Assembly: GCA_947475415.1 (NCBI GenBank)
Contig: CANJLH010000007.1
Span: 62,001-126,000 of the forward strand
DNA: 64,000 nt
Source: Caulobacteraceae bacterium
GTDB taxonomy: Bacteria > Pseudomonadota > Alphaproteobacteria > Caulobacterales > Caulobacteraceae
Reading direction: 5' to 3'
The notes under the pieces were generated by a model. The model was not told the origin of the DNA, searched no databases, and saw only the letters and a list, made by a program, of their open reading frames with translations. Numbering within the stretch: the first letter of the stretch is position 1; every line of letters begins with the position of its first letter. Made by a program: the position numbers and the translations under genes. Shown in pieces: positions 54,990 to 64,000 of this stretch.

Positions 54990-56684
54990 TCAGTTTGCCT
55001 TGTCCGCCGCGATCAGCGGGGCGACCATCTCGGCCAGGGCCGGGCGGCGGACCTTCTTCGACGCCGTGCGCGGCAGATCGTCATAGTCCATGAACAGGAC
55101 ACGTTTTGGCACCTTGAAGCTGGAAAGTTCGCCCTTGAGACGCGCCTTGACGCTGTCCTCGGTCATCGGGCTTCCGGGCCTGGGGGCGATCACCGCCACC
55201 ACCATCTGCTCGAGCTTGGGGTCGGCAACGGGAAACACCGAAACTTCGAGCACGTCGGGGTCGAGGCGGATCACCTCCTCCACTTCCTCCGGAGAGACAT
55301 TGGCGCCGGCGGTCTTGATCATGCCGCCCAGCCGGCCGCGGAAATAGAGGAAGCCCTCGGCGTCCAGGAAACAACGGTCGCCGGTCGGATACCAGCCATC
55401 GGGGTCAAAGGCTTCCCGGCGCAGGCGCTTATAGAACCCCTCCATCAGCCAGGGGCCGCGGACCAGGAGTTCGCCCATCTCACCCGCGGGCACAGGCTCG
55501 CGGCTATCGGGATCGACGATCTTGAACTCCATCTGATCCAACACCTTTCCCCAGGTGATTTCCCCGCCGGCAGGGCGTAGCTCCCCATCGGGAACGCCAG
55601 AATGGGGGCCAATGGTCTCTGTCATGCCCAGGGAGTCCGGCACCTGCTCGCGGGCGATGACGCCGCCCTCGCGCAGCATGGTGAAATAGCCGCGATGGCT
55701 GGAGGTCAGCACCTTGATGCGGTCGAAGTCCGACAGCGTCCAGCCGTCCACCGCGGCGATGGCGCGCATCACCGCCTCGCTGCCGCTCACATGGGTGGCC
55801 CTGTCCCGGCGGATCGCGTTCAGCAACGACGCCGGCGAATGGTCATCCACGCAAAGGATGCAGGCGCCCTTGATCATGCCGCCGATCAGACAGTCCAGGC
55901 CTCCGACCCAGAACATGGCCGCGGTGACCAGCATGCGGTCGCCGGTCTCCACGTTGGCCGGGATCAACTTGTTGGACCAGGCAAGGAACTCCGCCTTGCT
56001 GACCACCGCGCCGGAAATGTGCACCACCGCCTTGGGCAGGGCGGTGGAACCGGAGGTGTAGATCATGATGCAGGGGTCTGAAGGCGCGACCTCGGCCTCC
56101 ACGCGCGCCAGCAACGCCTCGGTGAACACCTTCGAGGCGCGGCCCTCGGCCTCAAGATCGTCCAGCGTCCCACCGGCCCACTTGGGCGCTTCACCCACAA
56201 CCCAGATGGAACGGAGATATGGGCAATCGTCCAGCGCCAGGGCGCCTTGCCCATCGTGATCGGCGAGCCCGGGGAAGGCCTCCTCCAGCCGCGCGCAATA
56301 ATCGTGGCGCAAATAGCGGTCGGAGGTGAGCAGAATCGCCACATCGGCGTGACCCACCGCATAGGCCAGCTCGCGGGTGGCGGCGAAGGTGGAAAGCGCG
56401 ATGGCGATTCCGCCGATGCGGGAGACAGCCAGCCAGCTAGCCACCCACTCTGGTCCGTTCTGCATCAGGATGCCGACACGGGTCCCTTTGCCCGCGCCCC
56501 GGGCCAGCAGGCCGCGGGCGATGTCGGCGGAGCGGGCGTCGATCTCGGCGTAGGTGAAGCTGCGCTGGCCCTCCCAGGCCACGAAATCCCGCCGCCCGTG
56601 GCGCTCAACGATAGCGCGCCACCACTTAGGGATCGCCACCCGGCCATCCAGTTCCGCCGACCTCGCCGCGTCCGCCCCAGTCAT
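54990..56684 (-). CDS. AMP-dependent acyl-CoA synthetase/ligase
   Basis: 564-aa ANL enzyme activating a carboxylic acid as acyl-AMP and then acyl-CoA. P-loop IYTSGSTALPKAVVH, SLGMTETIG (A5), WYPTGDRCFLDAEGFLYFRGR (A7-A8) and the C-terminal lysine region LPRTASKKVRRP are clear. Start ATG 56682-56684; sequence further upstream has no family match. It probably supplies CoA thioesters to the crotonase and dehydrogenase genes around it. Confidence 0.94.
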   Translation of the reverse strand: MTGADAARSAELDGRVAIPKWWRAIVERHGRRDFVAWEGQRSFTYAEIDARSADIARGLLARGAGKGTRVGILMQNGPEWVASWLAVSRIGGIAIALSTFAATRELAYAVGHADVAILLTSDRYLRHDYCARLEEAFPGLADHDGQGALALDDCPYLRSIWVVGEAPKWAGGTLDDLEAEGRASKVFTEALLARVEAEVAPSDPCIMIYTSGSTALPKAVVHISGAVVSKAEFLAWSNKLIPANVETGDRMLVTAAMFWVGGLDCLIGGMIKGACILCVDDHSPASLLNAIRRDRATHVSGSEAVMRAIAAVDGWTLSDFDRIKVLTSSHRGYFTMLREGGVIAREQVPDSLGMTETIGPHSGVPDGELRPAGGEITWGKVLDQMEFKIVDPDSREPVPAGEMGELLVRGPWLMEGFYKRLRREAFDPDGWYPTGDRCFLDAEGFLYFRGRLGGMIKTAGANVSPEEVEEVIRLDPDVLEVSVFPVADPKLEQMVVAVIAPRPGSPMTEDSVKARLKGELSSFKVPKRVLFMDYDDLPRTASKKVRRPALAEMVAPLIAADKAN

Positions 56685-56818
56685 CCTCAACCTCTTGCTG
56701 TTGCGCGCGACCCTAATGGCCCGGGCGGCGTCGATCCAGCGGTTGATTCCCGGCGCGTCTCGGGCCAATCCGGAGGGCGCTGACGGCTCGGCGGTGAAGA
56801 TTCCTGTGTGGAGGCGAA

Positions 56819-58216
56819 ATGAGCGCAGACCCGGACATGCTGGCGCCCGGCGTGCGCCGCATGCGGCCCGACGACCATTTCATGATCCTAACCGACACGG
56901 CGTCGACGCCCATGCATGTGGGCGCCGTGATGATCCTGGATGTCCCGACGGCCGAGAAGGCCGGGTTCTATGACGCCATCCGCGCCCAGTTCGCCGCGCG
57001 CCTGCCCCACACCCCTCTGCTGGCGGAAATCCGCCAGGCGCCCGACGGCTATGACTCCGACGTCTGGGTCGATGTGACATCCTGCGACCTGGACTATCAT
57101 ATCCGCCGGGTCGCCACCGACCGTGACCTGGACGACGAAGGCCTCTACGCCTTCATCGCCGCCGAGATCATGCACGGCCTGGACCTGTCTAAGCCCCCCT
57201 TCGAAGTGCATGTGATCGACCGTATGACCGGCGATCGCTGCGCCATCTACATGAAGATGCACCATGGGTTGGCCGACGGGATAGGTTTCCAGACCGTGCT
57301 GGGCCTGCTGAGCGATGAGACCGCCCCAGCCCCGCCGCGCACAGCCGCTGGCGTCCTGCCCGACGACGCGGAATGGCGGCGCCTGGCCGACGAGCGCTTC
57401 GCGCGGGAGGCCCCGTTGCAGGCCGAAGGCTCGGCCAGACGGCGCGCGGCCCTGGCCGCCATCGAGGCGTTACAGGCCGATCCCGCCACGCGCCGCGCCC
57501 GCACGCCGATCTTGAAGATGTCCGGTCCGACCGCCATGACCCGGGCCTACTCCACCATCACCGTGCCGCTGGAGCGGCTAAAGGTGCTCGGCAAGCGGCT
57601 GGGCGGCACCATCAACGACGTGTTCATGGCCGTCTGCTCCAGCGCGCTCCGGCGTTATCTGGTGGAGATCGACGACCTGCCGGACACCCCAATTGTGATC
57701 AATTCGGCCCGCAGCTACCGGCGGCCCGAGCACGGCGACTTCGGCAACCGCATCGTGGCCCTGCATCCGCACCTTGCCACCACCCTGGCCGATCCCATCG
57801 AGCGGTTCCGCGCCATCCAGGCCTCGATGGCCGCCGAACGCGCCCGCACCGGCCATGACGAGGCGCTGCTCGGGGCGCTTGAGAAACCCTATGGCGCCCG
57901 GGACCGGCGGGCGAAGTTCTCCCAGCGGCAGTCGGACGGCGCCGCGGTCCTACCAGGCAACATCAGCCTGTCGAACGTGCCGGGACCGCCGGAGGGACGC
58001 ACCTACGCCGGTTACCGCCAGATCGCCAATTTCCCGACGCCCCTGCTCGGCTCCGGCCGCTTCCTCAATGTCACCTCGCGGCGCAACGGCGACAGTCTGT
58101 TCATGGGAATCATGACCGACCCGACCAAGATCCCCGATCCGCGCGTGATCCGCGACTACATGTTCGACGCGCTCGCCGAGTACGAGCAACTGGCGCCGGA
58201 CGAGCGAGCCAGCTAG
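56819..58216 (+). CDS. WS/DGAT-family O-acyltransferase
   Basis: 465 aa, the bacterial wax ester synthase/diacylglycerol acyltransferase type. The catalytic HHxxxDG is MKMHHGLADGIG. Flanking motifs are VHVIDRMTGDRCAIY in the N-terminal half and TINDVFMAVCSSALRRY, SLSNVPGPP and NVTSRRNGDSLFMGIM in the C-terminal half. It could esterify an alcohol with an acyl-CoA. It diverges from the ligase gene and leads hydrolase, crotonase and SDR genes on the plus strand. Confidence 0.93.
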   Translation: MSADPDMLAPGVRRMRPDDHFMILTDTASTPMHVGAVMILDVPTAEKAGFYDAIRAQFAARLPHTPLLAEIRQAPDGYDSDVWVDVTSCDLDYHIRRVATDRDLDDEGLYAFIAAEIMHGLDLSKPPFEVHVIDRMTGDRCAIYMKMHHGLADGIGFQTVLGLLSDETAPAPPRTAAGVLPDDAEWRRLADERFAREAPLQAEGSARRRAALAAIEALQADPATRRARTPILKMSGPTAMTRAYSTITVPLERLKVLGKRLGGTINDVFMAVCSSALRRYLVEIDDLPDTPIVINSARSYRRPEHGDFGNRIVALHPHLATTLADPIERFRAIQASMAAERARTGHDEALLGALEKPYGARDRRAKFSQRQSDGAAVLPGNISLSNVPGPPEGRTYAGYRQIANFPTPLLGSGRFLNVTSRRNGDSLFMGIMTDPTKIPDPRVIRDYMFDALAEYEQLAPDERAS

Positions 58217-58224
58217 GTCGCCCC

Positions 58225-59100
58225 ATGCCTGAACAGGAACTGCTTGGTCCGACGTCGCACACATTCGTCTCGCAGCGGCTCAAACTGCACTATGTCGATT
58301 GGGGAAACCGCGACGCGCCGCCGCTTTTGCTGCTGCATGGCGGCCGCGACCATTGCCGCAGCTGGGACTGGACCGCCCAGGCGCTGCGCAAAGACTGGCA
58401 TGTGATCGCCATGGACCACCGCGGCCATGGGGACAGCGCCTGGTCGCCGGACGGCGGCTACCAGATCACCACCTATCTCTATGACGTGGCCCAGCTGATC
58501 CATCAGTTAGAGCTGAAGCCGGTGTCGATCGTCTCCCACTCGATGGGATCCATCGTTTCGCTGCGCTACGCCGGTCTCTATCCGGAAAACGTGCGGCGGC
58601 TGGCGACCATTGAAGGGCTGGGGTTCCCGCCGGACGCCTATTCCAACCGCTGGATGATCCCTGTCCACCAGCGGCTTACCGGCTGGATCGAGGATCGCCG
58701 CGCCCTGGCCGGCAAACTCCACTACCGCTATCCGACCCTGGACGCGGCGCTGGAACGGATGCGCCAGGAAAACACCCAGCTTTCCGAGGAACAGGCACGC
58801 CACCTGACCATCCATGCGGTCAGCCGCAATGAGGACGGCACCTACAGCTGGAAGTTCGACCCCTATCTGCGCTCGGGCGTTCCCACCGATATCGCCCTGG
58901 CCGACATGCACGCCCTATGGGCCTCGATCGCCTGCCCGGTGCTGCTTTGCTGGGGCACGGAAAGCTGGGCCCTGGATCCGACGCCGGAACTGAAGCACTT
59001 CCAGAACGCCCGGGTGGCCGCCTTCCAGGGCGCCGGCCACTGGGTGCACCACGACAAGTTCGACGCCTTCCTGTCCGAAATCAGAGACTTCCTGAAATAG
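58225..59100 (+). CDS. Alpha/beta hydrolase
   Basis: 291 aa. The oxyanion region LLLHGGRDHC, nucleophile elbow SIVSHSMGSIVSLRYAG (Ser) and late GAGHWVHHDK (His) form a catalytic triad with an Asp in between (CWGTESWALDP region). No signal peptide. It may hydrolyse an ester or thioester in the lipid pathway. It begins 8 nt after the WS/DGAT gene. Confidence 0.93.
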   Translation: MPEQELLGPTSHTFVSQRLKLHYVDWGNRDAPPLLLLHGGRDHCRSWDWTAQALRKDWHVIAMDHRGHGDSAWSPDGGYQITTYLYDVAQLIHQLELKPVSIVSHSMGSIVSLRYAGLYPENVRRLATIEGLGFPPDAYSNRWMIPVHQRLTGWIEDRRALAGKLHYRYPTLDAALERMRQENTQLSEEQARHLTIHAVSRNEDGTYSWKFDPYLRSGVPTDIALADMHALWASIACPVLLCWGTESWALDPTPELKHFQNARVAAFQGAGHWVHHDKFDAFLSEIRDFLK

Positions 59101-59112
59101 AAAGGACTGCCC

Positions 59113-59892
59113 ATGGCCCTGGTCATTGTGGAGAAGGCCGGCCCGGTCGCCACCGTCACCCTCAACCGCCCCGAGGCGATGAACGCGCTGTCGCTCGGAC
59201 TGCAGAATGAGCTGACCGACGCAATCGAGGCGTTGAGCGCCGGCGACGACATCCGCGTGATCATCCTGACTGGCGCCGGGACGCGGGCTTTCACCGCTGG
59301 TCTCGATCTGAAGGAGGTGGGCGTTTACGGGCTGGGTTACGGCCCCGACGGCGCGCGCAAGGGCAAGGATCCGGTGTCGGCCCTTCTGGCGTGCCCCAAG
59401 CCGGTGATTGGAGCGATCAACGGCGTGGCGATCACCGGCGGCTTCGAACTGGCGGTGGCTTGCGACATCCTGATCGCCTCCACCAACGCCCGCTTCGCCG
59501 ACACCCATGTGCGAGTGGGCGTGATCCCGGGTTGGGGGATGTCGCAACGGTTGTCGCGGATCCTGGGACCGTCTCGGGCCAAGGAGCTGTCGCTCAGCGG
59601 CAATTTCCTGGATGCGCAGACCGCCTGCGCCTGGGGGCTCGTCAACAGGGTCGTCGCGCCCGGTGAGCTCATGGCTTCGGCTGGTAAACTGGCGGCCGAC
59701 ATCGCCACCTGTGATCCCGACATGGTGACCCGCTACAAGGCGCTGATCGACGACGGCTATGACCTTCCGTTCGGGGAGGCCATGGCGCTGGAGCTAGAGC
59801 GGTCCAACGCCGACAACGCCAGACTTACCCCAGAGTCGATCGCCGAACGCCGCGCCGGCGTACAGGCGCGCGGCCGCACACAGAAGGGCTGA
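59113..59892 (+). CDS. Enoyl-CoA hydratase/isomerase family protein
   Basis: 259 aa. LNRPEAMNALS, RAFTAGLDLKEVG and INGVAITGGFELAVACD keep the first Glu, but the second position is His (FADTHVRVGVIPGWG). This is seen in isomerase-like or ring-modifying crotonases. It lies 12 nt downstream of the hydrolase gene and 5 nt before an SDR gene. Confidence 0.94.
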   Translation: MALVIVEKAGPVATVTLNRPEAMNALSLGLQNELTDAIEALSAGDDIRVIILTGAGTRAFTAGLDLKEVGVYGLGYGPDGARKGKDPVSALLACPKPVIGAINGVAITGGFELAVACDILIASTNARFADTHVRVGVIPGWGMSQRLSRILGPSRAKELSLSGNFLDAQTACAWGLVNRVVAPGELMASAGKLAADIATCDPDMVTRYKALIDDGYDLPFGEAMALELERSNADNARLTPESIAERRAGVQARGRTQKG

Positions 59893-59897
59893 GACCC

Positions 59898-60686
59898 ATG
59901 GATATCCGACTGACCGGCCGCACGGCCCTCATCACGGGCGGCAGCAAGGGCCTGGGCTTGGCCAGCGCCGTGCGGATGGCTGCGTCCGGGGCCAATGTCG
60001 CCATCGTCGCGCGGGACCAGGCAACCCTGGCCGCAGCCGTGGACGAGGTGCGCAAGACGGCCCTGGGCGAGGTGGAGGCCTACCGCTGCGATGTGACCAG
60101 CCTGGCCGAAATCGAGGCCACATACGCCGCCGCCAAGGCCCGTTTCGGGGCGGTGGACATCATCATGAACAACGCCGGCGCCCACATGTCCGGCCCGTTC
60201 GAGAGCCTGGATGAGGCGCGCTGGAAGGCCGACATCGACCAGAAGCTGATGGCCGCGGTGCGGTTCTCGCGCCTGGCTTTCCCCGACATGAAGGCCCGCG
60301 GCTGGGGCCGAATCCTCAACAGCCTGAACATCTACGCCAAGGCCCCTTCGGCGGGCTCGGCGCCCACCTCGGTGACCCGGGCGGCGGGGATCGCGCTCAC
60401 TAAGACCCTCTCCAACGAGGGCGCGGCGCACGGGGTGCTGGTGAACGGCATCGTGGTTGGACTGATCGACAGCGACCAGCACCGGCGCGGTTGGGCGGCC
60501 GGCGGCTCCACCCGGACCTACGAGGAATTCCTTGGCCGCGTCGCCGAACGGGCGCGCGTCCCCATGGGCCGCGTGGGCCGGGCCGAGGAATTCGCCAACG
60601 TCGCCTGCTTCCTGGCCTCGGACGCGGCCTCCTATGTGACCGGTTGTGTCATACATGTGGATGGTGGACTGAGCCCGGGGATTTGA
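59898..60686 (+). CDS. SDR-family protein with non-canonical active site
   Basis: 262 aa. The cofactor loop TGGSKGLGLASAV, NNAGAHMSGPF and the C-terminal VTGCVIHVDGG are normal. At the catalytic YxxxK position, however, the sequence reads TSVTR (Thr and Arg replace Tyr and Lys) in SAPTSVTRAAGIALTK. The protein probably still binds NAD(P) but may not be a standard dehydrogenase. It is last in the plus-strand run from the WS/DGAT gene. Confidence 0.92.
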   Translation: MDIRLTGRTALITGGSKGLGLASAVRMAASGANVAIVARDQATLAAAVDEVRKTALGEVEAYRCDVTSLAEIEATYAAAKARFGAVDIIMNNAGAHMSGPFESLDEARWKADIDQKLMAAVRFSRLAFPDMKARGWGRILNSLNIYAKAPSAGSAPTSVTRAAGIALTKTLSNEGAAHGVLVNGIVVGLIDSDQHRRGWAAGGSTRTYEEFLGRVAERARVPMGRVGRAEEFANVACFLASDAASYVTGCVIHVDGGLSPGI

Positions 60687-60715
60687 GAAGGAGTTGGCCG
60701 GGGACGGCGGCAACC

Positions 60716-61744
60716 CTACCCCGGTGCGATCTGCACCTTGCATTGGTGGGTGCGCTGGCGCAGCGCCTCGAAGGCGGCCGGGGCCTCGTCCAGGCTGACC
60801 ACGTCAGTGATCATGCGGCCCACCTCGGGCGCCCCGGCCTCGAAGGCGTCGACGGTGATCTCGAACTCGCGGCGGTCGTAGAGAACTGCGAAGTTGATGC
60901 GGGCCTCTTTGGCCAACGCCGCGCCAGGGTGGAAGCTGTCGGCGGTGGTGCACAGGCCCAACACCACGATCAGGCCCCGCGGCCGCACGCAGTCGATGGC
61001 GGTCTGGACCATGCCAGGCAAGCCCACGCACTCGATCACCACATCCGGCGCGCCGCCTAGGGCGCCTGCAACCTGGCGGGCCAGGCGTTGGCCGGGGTCA
61101 GGGGTGACGAAGACATCGGCGCCCATCGCCATGGCCAGGCCCTCGCGGCGGCCCGTGGCGGCGGTGACCGCCACCTTGGCGCCGGCGCGTTTCGCCCAGT
61201 AGGCGGCGGCGAGGCCTATGGGCCCGGCGCCGATCACCAACACCTTGTCACCAGGCCGCAAATTGGCGCCGCGCACGCCGTGCAGGGAAACCGCCATAGG
61301 TTCGACCAAGGCGCCGGAATCGAAACCGACGCCCTTGGGCAGCACAACACAGGACCGTTCGCCGGCCAGGGCGAACTCGGCATAGCCGCCGCCGGTCCCG
61401 CCCATGCCGTTGCCGCGGGCCTTGGGACACTGGCTGGGAACACCGGACAGGCAAGGCCCGCAGCGGCCGCAACCCATCCAGGGCAGCACGCTCACCGCGT
61501 CGCCCACCTTCAGCAGGGTCACCTCGCGGCCGATGGCGGCCACCTCGCCGGCGAATTCATGGCCAAGGATGGTTCCGGGCTTGGTGGCGAACGTGCCCGC
61601 GTCGTCCTGGGTAGTGTGCAAGTCGGTGCCGCAGATTCCGCATCGACCGACCTTGACCACCACTTCTAGATCGCCTGGGGTCGGGTCCGGCGCCTCCTCG
61701 ACTGTCAAAGGTTGGCCCGGGGCATGGAAGACGCACGCGCGCAT
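60716..61744 (-). CDS. Zinc-dependent medium-chain alcohol dehydrogenase
   Basis: 342 aa MDR. The catalytic zinc site is CGICGTDLH and LGHEFAGEV, and structural zinc cysteines are CGRCGPCLSGVPSQC. NAD-binding VLVIGAGPIGLAAAYWAKRAG is in the Rossmann half. It resembles sorbitol/threonine-type dehydrogenases; the substrate is unknown. ATG 61742-61744 is the start; the 120-residue upstream extension is spurious. It diverges from the amidohydrolase gene. Confidence 0.94.
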   Translation of the reverse strand: MRACVFHAPGQPLTVEEAPDPTPGDLEVVVKVGRCGICGTDLHTTQDDAGTFATKPGTILGHEFAGEVAAIGREVTLLKVGDAVSVLPWMGCGRCGPCLSGVPSQCPKARGNGMGGTGGGYAEFALAGERSCVVLPKGVGFDSGALVEPMAVSLHGVRGANLRPGDKVLVIGAGPIGLAAAYWAKRAGAKVAVTAATGRREGLAMAMGADVFVTPDPGQRLARQVAGALGGAPDVVIECVGLPGMVQTAIDCVRPRGLIVVLGLCTTADSFHPGAALAKEARINFAVLYDRREFEITVDAFEAGAPEVGRMITDVVSLDEAPAAFEALRQRTHQCKVQIAPG

Positions 61745-61861
61745 TAGGAAGCTCCTGGCGGAAAATCGCCGCGACGATTCTCTGTTTATCGACGGGCGGC
61801 TTGATTTTCGACGGGGATTCGCCCCCTTAGACATCTGACAATTTAATCGGGAGCAGGCGCC

Positions 61862-63586
61862 ATGGCTGACTACGATCTGATCGTTCGCGGCGGCGAGATC
61901 CACGACGGAAGCGGCCGACCCGGCTACATCGGCGATGTGGCGATCAAGGATGGCCGGATTGCTGCGGTGGGCCAGGTGGCCGGAACAGCGGATGAGGTGA
62001 TCGACGCCGCGGGCAAGATCGTCACCCCGGGCTTCGTGGATATCCACACCCATTACGATGGCCAGGCGACCTGGGAAAACCGCATGGCGCCGTCGTCGAA
62101 CCACGGCGTCACCTCGGTGGTGATGGGCAATTGCGGCGTGGGCTTCGCGCCTTGCAAGCCCGAGCAGCGCAAACTGTTGATCGAGGTGATGGAGGGCGTC
62201 GAGGACATCCCCGAGGTGGTGATGGCAGAGGGCATCCCCTGGAACTGGGAAACCTTCCCGGAATACCTGGATGCGTTAAGCCAGCGGGAACTTGACATCG
62301 ATATCGCCGCCCAGCTTCCGCATTCGGCGCTGCGGGTCTACGTCATGGGCGAGCGCGGCGCGCGCAAGGAGGCGCCCACAAGCGCCGACCTGCGCCAGAT
62401 GCGCGAAATCGTCACCGATGCGGTCAAGGCGGGCGCCCTGGGTGTGACCACGTCTCGCAACCTGATGCACCGCAGCCGGGCCGGCGATCTGGCGCCCAGC
62501 CTGCATTCCGATGAAGACGAGCTGCTGGCCATGGCCGAGGGACTCAAGGACGCTGGCGCCGGCGTCTATCAGCTGATCCCCGACATCGTCGCCGACCTGC
62601 GCGAGGAAATCGAGCTGATGCGGCGCATCACGCGCAAGGCCGAGCGTCCCCTCTCCTTCTCGCTGATCCAGATGGCGACGGGCGATCCCGATGGCTGGCG
62701 CAACGCGCTGGCCAAACTTGACGAGGCGCATGAAGAGGGGCTGGAGCTGCGCGCCCAGGTCTATCCGCGGCCTGTCGGCATGCTCTACGGCCTGGACCTG
62801 AGCTTCCACCCATTCGTGTTCCACCCGAGTTTCCAGGCCATCGCCGAGCTGCCGCTGGCTGAGAAGGTGGCGTCGATGCGCGATCCGCATTTGAAGGCCC
62901 AACTGCTCAGCGAACACGCGGTTCACACCAACCCCGTCTCCATCAAGACCGCCGCCAACTTCCGCTTCGGCTATCTGATGGGCGACGAGCCGGACTATGA
63001 GCCGGATCCCAGGGACCGCATCGACAACCTGGCCCGCGAGGCCGGCGTGTCACCCTATGAGTTCATCTACGACAGACTGCTTGACCGGGACGGCCGGCAG
63101 ATAATCTTCCAGCCGGGCGCCAACTACCGCGACGGCAATCTGGACGCGGCGCGCGCCATGGCCGCCCACCCGCGCACGGTGCTGGGCCTGGGCGACGGCG
63201 GGGCCCACTACGGCATGATCTGCGACGCCAGCTTCCCCACCTTCTATCTGCAGGCCTGGGTGCGCGATCAGGGTCGGGTGGACATCGCCGCGGCGATCCG
63301 TGCGCTGACCGTGGAACCGGCCCAGACGGTGGGCTTGAACGACCGCGGCCTGTTGGCCCCCGGCTACCGGGCCGACGTGAACGTCATCGACCTGGCGGGC
63401 CTGAGGCTGCACGCGCCGCACATGGTCCGCGACCTGCCGGCCGGCGGCAAGCGGCTGCGCCAGACCGCGGACGGCTATGTGGCGACCATCGTCAAAGGTC
63501 AGGTGACCTATCGCGACGGACACCACACAGGGGCGCTTCCCGGCCGGTTGGTGCGCGGCGCCCAGTCGGCGCCCGCCCACGCCTGA
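61862..63586 (+). CDS. N-acyl-D-amino-acid deacylase family amidohydrolase
   Basis: 574 aa, Amidohydro_3/D-aminoacylase type. Metal ligands appear in VDIHTHYDGQATW, the VVMGNCGVGFAP loop is typical, and the late LGLGDGGAHYGMICDAS supplies the catalytic Asp. GGGAG-like Shine-Dalgarno (GGGAG) precedes the ATG. Many members hydrolyse N-acyl-D-amino acids or imides. Its role beside lipid genes is unclear; it may process acyl amides. Confidence 0.93.
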   Translation: MADYDLIVRGGEIHDGSGRPGYIGDVAIKDGRIAAVGQVAGTADEVIDAAGKIVTPGFVDIHTHYDGQATWENRMAPSSNHGVTSVVMGNCGVGFAPCKPEQRKLLIEVMEGVEDIPEVVMAEGIPWNWETFPEYLDALSQRELDIDIAAQLPHSALRVYVMGERGARKEAPTSADLRQMREIVTDAVKAGALGVTTSRNLMHRSRAGDLAPSLHSDEDELLAMAEGLKDAGAGVYQLIPDIVADLREEIELMRRITRKAERPLSFSLIQMATGDPDGWRNALAKLDEAHEEGLELRAQVYPRPVGMLYGLDLSFHPFVFHPSFQAIAELPLAEKVASMRDPHLKAQLLSEHAVHTNPVSIKTAANFRFGYLMGDEPDYEPDPRDRIDNLAREAGVSPYEFIYDRLLDRDGRQIIFQPGANYRDGNLDAARAMAAHPRTVLGLGDGGAHYGMICDASFPTFYLQAWVRDQGRVDIAAAIRALTVEPAQTVGLNDRGLLAPGYRADVNVIDLAGLRLHAPHMVRDLPAGGKRLRQTADGYVATIVKGQVTYRDGHHTGALPGRLVRGAQSAPAHA

Positions 63587-63632
63587 CGGCGATATAATTG
63601 TAAATATTTCAATTCTTTAGAGGGTATATCTC

Positions 63633-64000
63633 ATGAGCGGAGTAGGCCTTGAAGAGGCTCACGCCATCGCGCGACGTGTGGAGGCTTTCGTTCGCGAACA
63701 GGTCGTCCCGTTCGAAAAGGACCCTCGCAACGGCGGCCACGGTCCCGACGAAAGCCTGGTCGTCGAGTTGAAGGACCTGGCCCGCAAGGCCGGGGTTCTC
63801 ACGCCACACATCCTGCCCGACGGCAGCCACCTCAACCAGCGTGAAACGGCCATCGTCCTGCGCGCCTCCGGCGTCTCGCCGCTGGGCCCGCTGGCGGTGA
63901 ACACCATGGCCCCGGACGAGGGCAACATGTACCTGTTGGGCAAGGTGGGCGCCCCCGAACAGAAGGCGCGGTTCCTCAAGCCGCTGGTGGAGGGACATTG
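63633..64000 (+). CDS. Acyl-CoA dehydrogenase (5' part; continues beyond window)
   Basis: Starts at ATG 63633 after AGAGGG. The first 122 residues read as the N-terminal helical domain (ARRVEAFVREQVVPFEKD, ASGVSPLGPLAVNTMAPDEGNM, GAPEQKARFLKPLVEG), matching acyl-CoA dehydrogenases. Catalytic residues lie beyond the end. It follows the amidohydrolase by 46 AT-rich nt and is the fifth member of this family in the window. Confidence 0.9.
   Translation, partial: MSGVGLEEAHAIARRVEAFVREQVVPFEKDPRNGGHGPDESLVVELKDLARKAGVLTPHILPDGSHLNQRETAIVLRASGVSPLGPLAVNTMAPDEGNMYLLGKVGAPEQKARFLKPLVEGH

Noticed and set aside
59757-60743. 328-aa minus-strand frame opposite the SDR gene
   Set aside because: Shadow frame; the plus-strand SDR has full cofactor motifs and operon spacing.

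Overview
The window is GC-rich alphaproteobacterial chromosome, most likely Caulobacterales and plausibly Phenylobacterium or a close relative. The evidence is a complete division/cell-wall (dcw) cluster with a CtrA-type box (TTAA-N7-TTAAC) and clustered GANTC (CcrM) sites upstream of ftsZ, rnpB directly upstream of mraZ, an HfsK-like acetyltransferase, and many acyl-CoA dehydrogenase, crotonase and SDR genes. All identifications come from reading motifs in the translations; no database search was run.

Region 1 (1-20420, all minus strand) is the dcw cluster. In transcription order it runs mraZ, rsmH, ftsL, ftsI, murE, murF, mraY, murD, ftsW, murG, murC, murB, a class I methyltransferase, a secreted M28 peptidase, ddl, ftsQ, ftsA and ftsZ (3' end outside the window). 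Most junctions are 1-8 nt start/stop overlaps, which suggests one translationally coupled unit. ftsZ is set apart by a 225-nt regulatory gap. The mraZ promoter region carries a 10-nt-period TGGGN array (MraZ operator type) overlaid with two GANTC sites.

Region 2 (20420-31440) holds rnpB, an EamA transporter/amidase/acetyltransferase operon, an AAC(6')-like acetyltransferase, a YdeI-like protein and an SMP-30 lactonase. It then holds an envelope-stress-like module on the minus strand: a small secreted Ala/Lys/His-rich protein behind a TTACA-N4-TGTAA dyad, an OmpR-type regulator, a histidine kinase, a DUF1003 protein, an MprF-type flippase domain lacking its synthase half, and a VirJ/AcvB-type hydrolase. 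This is my best candidate for an undescribed system.

Region 3 (30650-40100) holds an SDR, an unknown protein, two acyl-CoA dehydrogenases flanking an opposite-strand proline-dehydrogenase-like gene, an endonuclease/exonuclease/phosphatase gene broken at a C12 tract, a phospholipase D-like protein, DUF1289, a clan AA aspartic protease and dusA. Next to the 5' end of dusA (40120-41400) lies a scar made of a decayed tyrosine integrase and a decayed IS630 transposase.

Region 4 (41400-64000) is mainly acyl-CoA metabolism: four crotonases with different catalytic residues, a 3-hydroxyisobutyrate-dehydrogenase-like enzyme, thiolase, SDRs, an acyl-CoA dehydrogenase pair, an acyl-CoA ligase, a WS/DGAT-type acyltransferase, hydrolases, a zinc alcohol dehydrogenase, a D-aminoacylase-like amidohydrolase and a partial acyl-CoA dehydrogenase. 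A small polysaccharide module (JmjC-like cupin, GT2, HfsK-like) and a redox pair (free methionine sulfoxide reductase, HiPIP) sit inside it. The pairing of acyl-CoA dehydrogenases and the ligase/crotonase/thiolase set suggest catabolism of a bulky lipid such as a steroid or terpenoid, but the substrate cannot be read from sequence.
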